A stretch of DNA of 64,000 nt from Geosporobacter ferrireducens (GTDB lineage: Bacteria > Bacillota > Clostridia > Peptostreptococcales > Thermotaleaceae), in NCBI RefSeq assembly GCF_001750685.1, contig NZ_CP017269.1, forward strand, positions 1-64,000, read 5' to 3'. Positions 42,052-50,586 of this stretch are shown piece by piece. The notes under the pieces are model-generated. The model saw nothing but the letters and a program-made list of their open reading frames with translations, did no database searches and had not been told where the DNA came from. Both the position numbers and the translations under genes were made by a program. The stretch's first letter is position 1; the number at the start of each line of letters is the position of its first letter.

Positions 42052-43365
42052 TTAATCATTATTAGCAATCTTGCTGCTACTATAGGCTTGAATATTAGCT
42101 TCTTGCATCATCCATTCAATAAATAATCCGTAACCCTTCGTCGGATCATTTACAAATACATGGGTAACTGCACCTACAAGCTTGTTATTTTGAATAATTG
42201 GGCTGCCACTCATTCCTTGAACAATACCACCGCTTTTAGACAGTAATCGTTCATCTGTAACCCGAATCACCATGCTTTTTGTGTTAGGGTTTTTCTGACG
42301 ATTGACCTTTTCTATATAAATTTCATATTCTTTAATTTCATCATTATCTAAAGTCGTTAAAATTGTAGCCTTTCCTTCTCTAATTTCATGTTGAAAAGCA
42401 ATTTCCATAGGTTTTTCATAAAGTACATTGCTTATGGATTCATAAGCTTTTCCATAAATTCCATAGTGGGTATTTTTTTCCAGATTTCCAATCGGTTTTA
42501 GGGTATCATAAAAAATCCCTTTAATTTCTCCAGGCTTCCCTCTTTTACCTTGTTCAACAGAAGCTACTCTGGATTTTACTACTTCACCATTCTCAACAGT
42601 TAATAAAAGCCCAGTATCGATATCGGTTATAGCATGTCCTAGTGCACCAAATTTCATAGAATCCGGGTGAAAGAAAGTCAGTGTGCCAACACCAGCCGTC
42701 TTATCTCTTACCCACAAACCTAATCGGTATTCTCCCTCATCTTTTGATTGTATTGGCTGAATGGTTAGCTGGATTAACTTATCTCCTCTTTTTACCTTTA
42801 GATTAACCGGTTGATTCTTAACACTAATGTTGTTTATGATAGAAGTTACATGATTTGCATCTCTAACATTTTCCTGATTGATCTCTAAAATACTATCACC
42901 GATAGATAATCCCGCCGTATAACCGGGATTATATTTTTTTCCGTCAATTCCTTCAATTTCTTCTAGACCTACAACTAAGACACCCTTTGTATTTAACCTT
43001 ACACCTACTGATTGACCTCCGGGAATTACCTTAATTTTAGGAATCACATCCACTGTCAAGCTACGGTAAGGTACAAAACCAAACAATCTTAAATCTAAGT
43101 TTGTACTTCCTATTTGCAGAGAGTTTAGATGGACCTTGTCATTACTTTTACTGCCTTCTTTGACGAGTTGTATAATGTTATGATCCGTCTGTTTTTCACT
43201 TAGCCTTAAAGGAAATCTTATTTCTAAGCTTTGAGATTCGCCTTCAAACATCTTTAAATGATTTGGATAAGCAGTATATTCCTTTATCAAAAACACATAA
43301 AAAGCAGTTAATAAAACTGCAAAGAAAAACAATGAAAGAACGGACCTTCTTCTATTACCAATCAA
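42052..43365 (-). CDS. spoIVB: SpoIVB peptidase
   Basis: SpoIVB is the forespore-secreted serine protease (family S55) that triggers sigma-K processing in the mother cell. An N-terminal membrane anchor (about 8-27), a PDZ domain (GLEEIEGIDGKKYNPGYTAGLSIGDSILEIN, near 130-165) and the peptidase domain follow. The likely catalytic His lies in GALGHAITDID, and the nucleophile lies in GMSGSPIIQ. The 437-aa length fits. The TTG start is 11 nt after GGGAG. A forespore-type promoter lies upstream. Confidence 0.95.
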   Translation of the reverse strand: MIGNRRRSVLSLFFFAVLLTAFYVFLIKEYTAYPNHLKMFEGESQSLEIRFPLRLSEKQTDHNIIQLVKEGSKSNDKVHLNSLQIGSTNLDLRLFGFVPYRSLTVDVIPKIKVIPGGQSVGVRLNTKGVLVVGLEEIEGIDGKKYNPGYTAGLSIGDSILEINQENVRDANHVTSIINNISVKNQPVNLKVKRGDKLIQLTIQPIQSKDEGEYRLGLWVRDKTAGVGTLTFFHPDSMKFGALGHAITDIDTGLLLTVENGEVVKSRVASVEQGKRGKPGEIKGIFYDTLKPIGNLEKNTHYGIYGKAYESISNVLYEKPMEIAFQHEIREGKATILTTLDNDEIKEYEIYIEKVNRQKNPNTKSMVIRVTDERLLSKSGGIVQGMSGSPIIQNNKLVGAVTHVFVNDPTKGYGLFIEWMMQEANIQAYSSSKIANND

Positions 43366-43672
43366 TAATGATCACACTCCCATTTTCCCCAAAGAGTTTT
43401 CATACACCTCCTCAAAATCTTCAATGGCTATACATTTAATTTAGCCTGAATTAAAAGGTATTATGCTACGTAAATATTGTAATTAACACCTTAATCAGAA
43501 AAGAATGATTTTCACTATTGATTTTAAGAAATTAATTCGGTTAAAAATCAATACTGTCACCTTGAGTGTCAGCAAAGGATCTGGAAAAAGAAATTTTATT
43601 ACTAAACGTCTTTACTTTCTTTAAGAAAACACAAAAAATAAAAAATAAGTTTGTATGTGTACAAACTTATTT
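43366..43672 (-). other. 307-bp gap with the spoIVB promoter and recN terminator
   Basis: No gene is seen. The gap holds the forespore-type spoIVB promoter at 43438-43466 and the recN terminator at its right end. The remaining roughly 180 bp are plain A/T-rich DNA. Confidence 0.6.
43438..43466 (-). promoter_or_regulatory. Forespore (sigma-F/G-like) promoter of spoIVB
   Basis: On the minus strand GCATA (43462-43466) is followed after 15 bp by GGCTAAATT (43438-43446), fitting GYATA and GGNNANNHT. In Bacillus, spoIVB is read by sigma-F and sigma-G. The spacer is the same as at dacF and ytfI. Confidence 0.55.
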
Positions 43673-43674
43673 TT
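43641..43674 (-). terminator. Terminator overlapping the recN stop
   Basis: A perfect stem pairs AAAATAAGTTTGTA with TACAAACTTATTTT around a 4-nt loop, followed by a T-rich end on the minus strand. Confidence 0.85.
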
Positions 43675-45394
43675 AGGATGAAATTGATTTTTTATAATCA
43701 GTACTAGAATTCAACATTTCCTTTGCATGCTTCAGCGTTAAATCTGTAATTGCTGCACCACCTAATAATCTTCCCAATTCTGTTATACGCTCTTTTTTCT
43801 GCAAATGACGAAGATTTGTAAGTGTCTTTTCATCTGTAGAGACTTTTTCGATATAAAAATGTGTATCGGCCATCCGTGCAATCTGAGGAAGGTGAGTAAT
43901 ACAGAGGATTTGATGGGTTTGTGAAATGTTAGCCAGCTTTTCACCAACGATATTTGCAGTACGACCACTGATTCCTGTATCTATTTCATCAAATATAAGA
44001 GTCGGTATATTATCATTTTTTGCTAAAATAGCTTTTAATGCCAGCATAATTCTGGACATTTCACCGCCAGACGCTATTTTTGAAAGCGGCTTGAGCGGTT
44101 CTCCAGCATTGGTGGAAATCATAAATTCTACACGATCAATTCCTTTTGAAGTAAAATGAACATTTCCATGCCTATCCACACTTTCGATAAAATGAATACG
44201 AAAAGCAGCTTTTTCCATATTTAGGCTAATGAGTTCTTCTGTGATCCTCTTTTCTAATTTTGACGCTATTTCTTTTCTACTCTTACGCAATAAAAGAGAT
44301 AAATTCAAAAGCTCATCTTGTAAAGTTTGGATTTGTTCATTTAATTCAGCAATAATCGTCTCACTATTCTTGATATCTTCTAGCTCATCATAAATTGACT
44401 GGCGGTAAGCGAGGATTTCTTCAATATCTTTGCCGTATTTTCGCTTTAAATTATTAATCTGATCCAGCCTTTTTTCTATTTGTTCCAAGGCTTGAGGATT
44501 AAAATCAATATGATCACGATAGTTTCGAATATCTCTTGATACATCCTCCATCTTATACTGACATTCCTGCAATACTGAAAATATGTCTGCTATATTTTTA
44601 TCCAAATCTTTATAGTGATCCATTTCACCGACGATATTACCGACGCCATCCAATACCGATGGATAAATTTCTGTTCCATTATAGAGAATCTCGTAGGCTT
44701 TTGCCATCACATGATATATTTTTTCACTGTTGGACAACAACTGTTGTTCTACAGCCAACTGTTCTATTTCATCCTTTTTCAGCTGTGCTTGATCAATTTC
44801 ATTTATTTGGAAGGAAAGCAAATCTACTTTACGTTCTCGTTCCAAGCTATTGCCAAATAAGCTAGAAAGTTTTTCTTTGAGTCCTTTTAAAGCATGATAT
44901 TTCTCATCAATGCGCTTTCTCAAAGTCATTGTGTCCTGTTCACCAAAAGAATCTAATATTTCAATATGATTTTCTGGGTAGAGCAAGGATTGATGTTCAT
45001 GTTGACCATGAATATCGATGAGATACTTACTGACTTCTTTGAGAGTAGACAGGGTTACGGCCCGGTCATTTATCCTGCAGACGCTTCTGCCGCTGCTGTA
45101 GATTTCTCGTGTTAAAATCAGTGTATGATCATCCTCCAGATCAATATCCTGGTCGGAAAGCAGCGACTTCAACTCCGGGTTGGTACTTTGAAATAGGATT
45201 TGAATCGTTGCTTTATCCGTACCTGTACGAATATAGTTTTTGTCAGCTCTTTCCCCGATAGCCATATTCACTGCATCAATAATAATGGATTTACCTGCAC
45301 CCGTTTCACCGGTTAAAATATTTAAACCTTCATTAAAGCGGACCGTAAGTTTGTCTATTAATGCAAAATTTTGTATAGCCAACTCTAAGAGCAT
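43673..45394 (-). CDS. recN: DNA repair protein RecN
   Basis: RecN is an SMC-like ATPase acting in double-strand break repair. The Walker A GETGAGKS is at 29-36. A long coiled coil spans about 150-370. The ABC signature KIASGGEMSRIMLALK lies near 460, and Walker B TLIFDEIDTGISG lies near 490. The 573-aa length is typical. It follows argR by 16 bp; argR-recN-spoIVB-spo0A is a conserved order. Confidence 0.95.
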   Translation of the reverse strand: MLLELAIQNFALIDKLTVRFNEGLNILTGETGAGKSIIIDAVNMAIGERADKNYIRTGTDKATIQILFQSTNPELKSLLSDQDIDLEDDHTLILTREIYSSGRSVCRINDRAVTLSTLKEVSKYLIDIHGQHEHQSLLYPENHIEILDSFGEQDTMTLRKRIDEKYHALKGLKEKLSSLFGNSLERERKVDLLSFQINEIDQAQLKKDEIEQLAVEQQLLSNSEKIYHVMAKAYEILYNGTEIYPSVLDGVGNIVGEMDHYKDLDKNIADIFSVLQECQYKMEDVSRDIRNYRDHIDFNPQALEQIEKRLDQINNLKRKYGKDIEEILAYRQSIYDELEDIKNSETIIAELNEQIQTLQDELLNLSLLLRKSRKEIASKLEKRITEELISLNMEKAAFRIHFIESVDRHGNVHFTSKGIDRVEFMISTNAGEPLKPLSKIASGGEMSRIMLALKAILAKNDNIPTLIFDEIDTGISGRTANIVGEKLANISQTHQILCITHLPQIARMADTHFYIEKVSTDEKTLTNLRHLQKKERITELGRLLGGAAITDLTLKHAKEMLNSSTDYKKSISS

Positions 45395-45410
45395 TCCAAA
45401 ACCTCCAGCC

Positions 45411-45860
45411 TTATCTCATTAATTTCTTAAATTTTTCTACTAGTTCTCCAACCATATTTTCATCTCTAGCTAAAATGAAAATGGTATCATCTCCGGCGAT
45501 TGTTCCGACCAACTCTTTAACATCAAGGGCATCAATGGCAGCACAGGCAGCATTTGCAGCGCCGGATAGCGTCTTTAACACAACGATATTTCCTGCATAA
45601 TCAATAGATAATATAGAATCTTTAAATATTTTGACCAATCTGTCAGAGATAGCGCTTTCCTGTTGCTTCATAGAAGCATATTTATATCGCCCGTTTTTGG
45701 CCAATACTTTGATCAAACGCAATTCTTTAATATCTCTTGATACTGTCGCCTGGGTAACGTTAATACCGCCTTTTTTTAGAAACTCAGCCAATTCCTCTTG
45801 CGTTTCGATTTCATTGTTTTCGATAATCTCTAATATTTTGGCATGCCTGGAATATTTCAT
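45411..45860 (-). CDS. argR: Arginine repressor ArgR
   Basis: The N-terminal winged helix ([45 protein letters not shown]) binds ARG boxes. The C-terminal hexamerisation and arginine-binding domain contains [17 protein letters not shown]. The 149-aa length is normal. AGGAGG precedes the ATG. Upstream toward tlyA there is a gap of 180 bp with a terminator, so argR starts its own transcript with recN. Confidence 0.95.
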   Translation of the reverse strand: MKYSRHAKILEIIENNEIETQEELAEFLKKGGINVTQATVSRDIKELRLIKVLAKNGRYKYASMKQQESAISDRLVKIFKDSILSIDYAGNIVVLKTLSGAANAACAAIDALDVKELVGTIAGDDTIFILARDENMVGELVEKFKKLMR

Positions 45861-46010
45861 AAAAAACCTCCTAACCGATTTTACTTTCCTCTAAAACAGT
45901 CTAATTAGAACTATATAGAAGAGAAGATCCTGTAAAGCTAATATTTATTACACTATTCTACATATTTCTATCGAATCCTTTAAGACGGATAAAATTTTTT
46001 ATATAGAACA

Positions 46011-46043
46011 TAAAATATTTATCTTGTAAAGATAAATATTTTA
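46011..46043 (-). terminator. Terminator at the end of the dxs-tlyA operon
   Basis: TAAAATATTTATCTT pairs with AAGATAAATATTTTA around a tiny loop. It overlaps the tlyA stop and closes the nusB-to-tlyA block. Confidence 0.8.
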
Positions 46044-46850
46044 CAACGACTGATGGGCTTGTTCTACAATTCTCTGAATATCCTCCTCCGGCATCTGCTG
46101 CTTTTCATCAGAAGCTTGGTTCGATAAATACGCTAGATACTCGATGTTTCCCTCTGGCCCTTTTATAGGTGAAAAGGAGATTCCTTTAAAGTACAGACCT
46201 AGGTTTATTGCAAAACTCAATATCTCTCGTATCACCTCTAGATGAACGTTCTTGTCTTTTACAACGCCCTTTTTACCCACTTTTTCTCGTCCTGCTTCAA
46301 ACTGGGGCTTGATCAGGCATACAATTTCTCCTTCTTTTTGAATCAGTTCCTTTACTACTGGAAGAACCAGCTTTAAGGAAATAAAGGATACATCAATGGA
46401 TGCAAAATCAATATTTTCCTGAAACGCATCTTTTGAAACATGCCGGATATTGGTTCTCTCCATAGATACAACTCGTTCATCCTGCCGTAATTCCCATGCA
46501 AGCTGCCCATAGCCGACATCTATTGCATAAACCTTTTTAGCTCCATTTTTCAACATACAGTCAGTGAAACCCCCTGTGGAAGCGCCGATGTCCATAGCAG
46601 TTTTACCTTGTAAATCAAGTTGGAAGCTTTTGATTGCTTTTTCCAGCTTGAGGCCGCCTCTGCTAACATAAGGAATAGCATTTCCTTTAACTGTGATGAT
46701 GCTGTCTTTATTTATTTTTGTACCAGATTTATCTATCCGCTGTTGATTTACAAAAACAAGGCCCGCCATGATGGACGATCTTGCTTTTTCACGGCTATCG
46801 AAAAACCCTTTTTCTACTAACAAAACATCAATTCTTTCCTTTTCTGCCAT
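46041..46850 (-). CDS. tlyA: TlyA-family 2'-O-methyltransferase (S4 plus FtsJ domains)
   Basis: TlyA proteins methylate ribose 2'-OH of 16S and 23S rRNA. An S4 domain spans 6-65 (IDVLLVEKGFFDSREKARSSIMAGLV). The FtsJ/RrmJ-like methyltransferase follows, with AMDIGASTGGFTDCML near 85, DVGYGQLAWELR near 117 and LIKPQFEAG near 182. The 269-aa length is typical. It lies 11 bp after dxs. Some homologs are labelled hemolysins, which I consider misleading. Confidence 0.92.
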   Translation of the reverse strand: MAEKERIDVLLVEKGFFDSREKARSSIMAGLVFVNQQRIDKSGTKINKDSIITVKGNAIPYVSRGGLKLEKAIKSFQLDLQGKTAMDIGASTGGFTDCMLKNGAKKVYAIDVGYGQLAWELRQDERVVSMERTNIRHVSKDAFQENIDFASIDVSFISLKLVLPVVKELIQKEGEIVCLIKPQFEAGREKVGKKGVVKDKNVHLEVIREILSFAINLGLYFKGISFSPIKGPEGNIEYLAYLSNQASDEKQQMPEEDIQRIVEQAHQSL

Positions 46851-46861
46851 AAAAACAACTC

Positions 46862-48751
46862 CTATTTGTCTAACAGTTCTCTAATAGAGCCAGTTAGTCC
46901 TTCTACATTTAATCCATATTGGGCCATTAGTTCTTCCACATCCCCATGCTCGATGAATGTTTCCGGAAAACCTATACTTTTAATTTTCTTCCCTTGAAGA
47001 GATTGTTTACGATTAAATAAGTCCAGCACCAAAGATCCAAAACCTCCCGTAGTAACATGGTCTTCGATGGTTATAATATGATCCATTCCCATACATTCCT
47101 GCAAGAGCGTATCTTCATCTAATGGCTTAATCATACGTGCATTAATTACTTTACAGGAAATACCCTTTGACTGAAGTTTGTGTGCAGCTTCGAAAGCCGT
47201 ACGAACCATATTGCCGATGGCGATAATACAGAGATCTTTCCCCTGCATTAGTACTTCGGCTTTCATTTGATCTATGGAATAATTTGTACTCACCTCAGAA
47301 AAATCATCGCTTTCGCCCCGCGGATACCGGATGGCGATGGGTCCGTTATGAGATGCTGCAAAACTGAGCATTTCTTCAAACTCCCGGCCATCCTTCGGTG
47401 CCATCAAAGTTATGTTAGGTATATGGGCTAAAAAAGAGATGTCAAAAACTCCATGATGAGTTTCACCATCATTTCCTACCAGACCGCTGCGGTCGATGCA
47501 AAAAACTACCGGTAAATTCTGCAGGCAGACATCATGGACAATCTGATCATAAGCCCGCTGCAAAAAAGTTGAATAAACAGGAAAAAAAGGTTTCATTCCA
47601 TTTAAGGCCATACCGGCTGCAAAGGTAACCGCATGTTGTTCTGCAATTCCTACATCAAAAAAGCGGGAGGGATACTTTGCAGCAAATTCATTGAGTCCAG
47701 TGCCGGAAGGCATAGCCGCTGTGATCGCCACCAACTGTGAATCTTTTGCTGCAAGCTGTACCAATGTTTTGCCGAAAACGGACGAATAACTTGGGCGGCT
47801 GCTTTCGGCTGAAATCGTGTTGCCCGTATGAATATCAAAGGGGGACACACCATGAAATTTATCGGGATTTTTTTCTGCAAAAGTATATCCTTTCCCCTTT
47901 TTGGTCAATACATGGATTAATACAGGACCCTTGATGTTCTTAGCCCGCTTGAATACCAACTTTAGTTCCTTGATATTATGACCATCTACAGGACCAAGAT
48001 ATGTGAAACCCAGTTCTTCAAAAAGAATGCCTGGAACGAGGAAGTATTTAATACTATCCTTTGCCTTCTCTGCGGTTTTAAATACAGCTTTTCCAATGGC
48101 AGGAATTTTTGTTAGGATATTTTCAACATCGCCTTTCATCTTGAAATAGGCAGGATCTGTACGCAGCCTGTTTAGATAGCTGGAAAGACCTCCTACGTTT
48201 TGGGAAATAGACATCTCATTATCATTTAGTACCACAATAAAGTTCGTATTGGAATGCCCTGCATGATTGAGCGCCTCAAAGGCCATTCCACCAGTCAGTG
48301 CACCATCACCGATTATGGAAATAACAGAATAGTCTTCACCTTTTAAATCTCTGGCCCTAGCCATACCGTATCCTGCTGAGATAGAGGTACTGCTATGTCC
48401 GGTATCTATAATATCGTGTTCACTTTCCGACCGCTTGGGAAAGCCGCTTAATCCCTTATACTTTCGCAAGGTATGAAATAAATGCTTTCGTCCTGTTAGT
48501 ATTTTATGTACATAGGATTGGTGTCCCACATCCCAAATCATTCTATCCTTAGGGCTATCAAAAACACTATGAAGGGCCAGTGTCATTTCAACAATTCCTA
48601 GATTGGATGCTAGATGACCGCCGGTCTTTGAGATATTTTCTATTAAAAAGGAACGGATTTCATCGGTTAATTGATGTAATTCCTGATCATTTAAAGCTTT
48701 TAAGTCTGATAATGAAGAAATATTTGAAAGGTAATTATTCAATGGACTCAT
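46862..48751 (-). CDS. dxs: 1-deoxy-D-xylulose-5-phosphate synthase
   Basis: Dxs joins pyruvate and glyceraldehyde 3-phosphate with thiamine diphosphate as the first step of the MEP pathway. WDVGHQSYVHKILTGR near 70, the TPP motif GDGALTGGMAFEALNHAG near 150-167, and the transketolase C-terminal pyrimidine domain with DVGIAEQHAVTFAAGMA near 370 are all present. The 629-aa length is normal. Its ATG overlaps the oapA stop in ATGA. Together with ispA and ispH in the window it covers three isoprenoid steps. Confidence 0.96.
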   Translation of the reverse strand: MSPLNNYLSNISSLSDLKALNDQELHQLTDEIRSFLIENISKTGGHLASNLGIVEMTLALHSVFDSPKDRMIWDVGHQSYVHKILTGRKHLFHTLRKYKGLSGFPKRSESEHDIIDTGHSSTSISAGYGMARARDLKGEDYSVISIIGDGALTGGMAFEALNHAGHSNTNFIVVLNDNEMSISQNVGGLSSYLNRLRTDPAYFKMKGDVENILTKIPAIGKAVFKTAEKAKDSIKYFLVPGILFEELGFTYLGPVDGHNIKELKLVFKRAKNIKGPVLIHVLTKKGKGYTFAEKNPDKFHGVSPFDIHTGNTISAESSRPSYSSVFGKTLVQLAAKDSQLVAITAAMPSGTGLNEFAAKYPSRFFDVGIAEQHAVTFAAGMALNGMKPFFPVYSTFLQRAYDQIVHDVCLQNLPVVFCIDRSGLVGNDGETHHGVFDISFLAHIPNITLMAPKDGREFEEMLSFAASHNGPIAIRYPRGESDDFSEVSTNYSIDQMKAEVLMQGKDLCIIAIGNMVRTAFEAAHKLQSKGISCKVINARMIKPLDEDTLLQECMGMDHIITIEDHVTTGGFGSLVLDLFNRKQSLQGKKIKSIGFPETFIEHGDVEELMAQYGLNVEGLTGSIRELLDK

Positions 48752-49374
48752 CTCGCTTTCCTACTGTTTTTACGATGAAACAGATTGAAACCTAAATACT
48801 TATGGAGATGATGCAGAATCACTCCTACGAACAGTACGATCTCTTTAGACTTCTTCAAAGCAATCTCTTTTCCGATTGCTTTTCCGCCTACAGTCAGAGA
48901 AGCTACAAAACCGCTTAATAGGATACTCAAGGAAGGTAAATTGATCTGATATAGGCTGCGGATTTGAAGAATAATGATTGCTGCAGCAGCGCCACTAATG
49001 ATTCCGCAGATATCACCTATAACATCATTACAAAAATTAGATACAGGTCCTGCATTTCGAACGAGCTTTACAGCATAATTTGCACCGATAAGCTTGTTAG
49101 AGGCCATGGAATGAAAAGGTTTCTCCCGGGAAGAAGCTACTGCGATTCCGATCAAATCAAAAATGATACCAACAAAAATAATAAAAACCAAAACTAAAAA
49201 TGCAATTGTCAGATCTGTGTTGCGAAGGAGCGTTTCCGAAATAAAACTCATACTGGTACCTAAAAAAAAGGTCCATATAGTTATGAGTATTACCCATTTT
49301 GTACTGGATAATCTTTTCTTTCCTTTTTGCATTTTTCTTTTTTTAATGATATCTTTTTTCGAATCACTTTCCAT
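48748..49374 (-). CDS. oapA: OLE RNA-associated membrane protein OapA (DUF21/CorB-like)
   Basis: The 208-aa protein has a very basic N-terminus (about 5-25, KKDIIKKRKMQKGKKRLSS) followed by four hydrophobic segments near 27-47, 56-80, 120-140 and 150-172. It resembles the DUF21 membrane part of CorB/CNNM magnesium proteins without CBS domains. In Bacillus halodurans the protein encoded just after OLE RNA is OapA, which binds the RNA and holds it at the membrane. Position, size and topology match. The chosen ATG at 49372-49374 follows GAGGTG; dxs overlaps its end. Confidence 0.85.
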   Translation of the reverse strand: MESDSKKDIIKKRKMQKGKKRLSSTKWVILITIWTFFLGTSMSFISETLLRNTDLTIAFLVLVFIIFVGIIFDLIGIAVASSREKPFHSMASNKLIGANYAVKLVRNAGPVSNFCNDVIGDICGIISGAAAAIIILQIRSLYQINLPSLSILLSGFVASLTVGGKAIGKEIALKKSKEIVLFVGVILHHLHKYLGFNLFHRKNSRKAR

Positions 49375-49455
49375 ATAATTAATACACCTCATTATATTAT
49401 GGGAAATAAGTGGTAAAATATGAAAAAAATCACATGGCTATAAGACTATAGAATA

Positions 49456-49476
49456 GCTGATGGAGAAACCATCAGC
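49456..49476 (-). terminator. Hairpin following the OLE RNA
   Basis: GCTGATGG (49456-49463) pairs with CCATCAGC (49469-49476), about 25 nt past the closing helix of OLE RNA. No strong T-run follows, so it may be a processing end, a weak terminator or a stabiliser before oapA. Confidence 0.5.
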
Positions 49477-49500
49477 CAAATATATCTGTATGATTTTTAA

Positions 49501-50088
49501 ATGGGTGGCAGCCCACTGAGTAAATCTTGCGGCTTAGGTCTAGTTGGCTTTCCCAAACGGCTACTGGTCTGTCGCCAAATCAGCGGTTTCCCTTCAATTC
49601 CGTTTTTACCCTGTCGCCAAAGGTAAGACTAGATTGCCACTTAGTCCGCACTGTAATCCTCAGTATGCCTCAAATAGAACAGTCTAGGAGATTTCCTCAA
49701 CAGTCACACCGGGCCTTAGCCTCTTTTGCAGCATAGGTTTCGAATAGCAGTAATATGATTGCCGTGGGCCCCATCAGCATCCATACCTGAAACCTATTAT
49801 CCACCATATCCCACTCAAGGCAGGCTACGCTGCATGCAGCTCCCAATGATACCGAACCGCACTGCAGGTTTATCCTACAAGCACAATTCAATTGGCTTAT
49901 AGGTCTCCACGGAGAGAGGGTCATCGCCCACATGCCATTGTGGATCGCCCCCTGTTCCTTACTCCCAGCACCGACCCCCGACTGGGCGTCAGCAGCCGGT
50001 ACCAGGAACTTCATCGATGTGCCCTTCGACGGATTTTTAGCCCCGCCTTCAGAACCGGTAGCACTGACTAGAATACTGCACCACCCAT
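49501..50088 (-). ncRNA. ole: OLE RNA (ornate, large, extremophilic)
   Basis: A stretch of about 590 nt, visibly richer in G and C than its surroundings, carries no gene with a ribosome binding site. It lies between the DUF212 gene and oapA, inside the nusB-xseAB-ispA-dxs block where OLE RNAs are found. Its ends pair: ATGGGTGG at the 5' end (complement of 50081-50088) with CCACCCAT at the 3' end (complement of 49501-49508). Inner stretches such as GGGGCTAAAAATCCGTCGAA and GTGGGCGATGACCCTCTCTC look like conserved structured RNA. OLE forms a large membrane-associated RNP with OapA and affects cold, alcohol and Mg stress in Bacillus halodurans. Exact ends are estimates. Confidence 0.9.
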
Positions 50089-50126
50089 GAAAACAAATTT
50101 CATTATAACATATTGCCACTAATATT

Positions 50127-50570
50127 TCAAATCATCAGGTTGGCAATAAAAATACCTAAAATAGCCCCTGCAAATACCTCAAAAGGAGTGTGCCCAATCA
50201 GCTCTTTTAGACGTTGGTCTCCGATGGGTTTATGGTGATGACGGTCTTCAATCATCTTATTCAAAATGATTGCCTGTTTGCCTACAGCCCGTCTTACACC
50301 GGACGCATCGTACATGACGATCAGTGCAAAAGATATAGCAATGGCATATTCCAATGAATGCCATCCGCTCTTCAAACCTACTGCAGTAGATAAACCCATG
50401 ACCAGCGAAGAATGGGAACTGGGCATTCCGCCAGAGCCTACAAATCTATATAAATTCAATCTTTTTTCCTTAATCAGTGTAAAGATTACCTTTAAGGTTT
50501 GTGCGATAAACCAGGATAGTATCGTTACATTTAAAACATCATTTTTTCCAATTTCTTGATAAAAAGTCAC
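50127..50570 (-). CDS. Divergent PAP2 family protein (DUF212)
   Basis: The 147-aa membrane protein carries WFIAQTLKVIFTL, the SGGMPSSHSSLVMGLSTAVGL motif and YDASGVRRAVGKQA, all typical of DUF212, a distant relative of PAP2 lipid phosphatases. About four membrane segments are present. The GTG start at 50568-50570 lies 7 nt after GGAGG. It sits between ispA and OLE RNA; a role with polyprenyl phosphates would suit the neighbours but is not shown. Confidence 0.87.
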   Translation of the reverse strand: MTFYQEIGKNDVLNVTILSWFIAQTLKVIFTLIKEKRLNLYRFVGSGGMPSSHSSLVMGLSTAVGLKSGWHSLEYAIAISFALIVMYDASGVRRAVGKQAIILNKMIEDRHHHKPIGDQRLKELIGHTPFEVFAGAILGIFIANLMI

Positions 50571-50586
50571 TTCTTTTCCTCCTAAA

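Noticed and set aside
44536..44865. A 109-codon plus-strand frame within recN
   Set aside because: Antisense shadow of the RecN coiled coil, without a ribosome binding site.
49697..50119. A 140-codon minus-strand open frame and a shorter plus-strand frame inside the OLE region
   Set aside because: No ribosome binding site, odd amino-acid composition, and the region fits a structured RNA by context and pairing ends.
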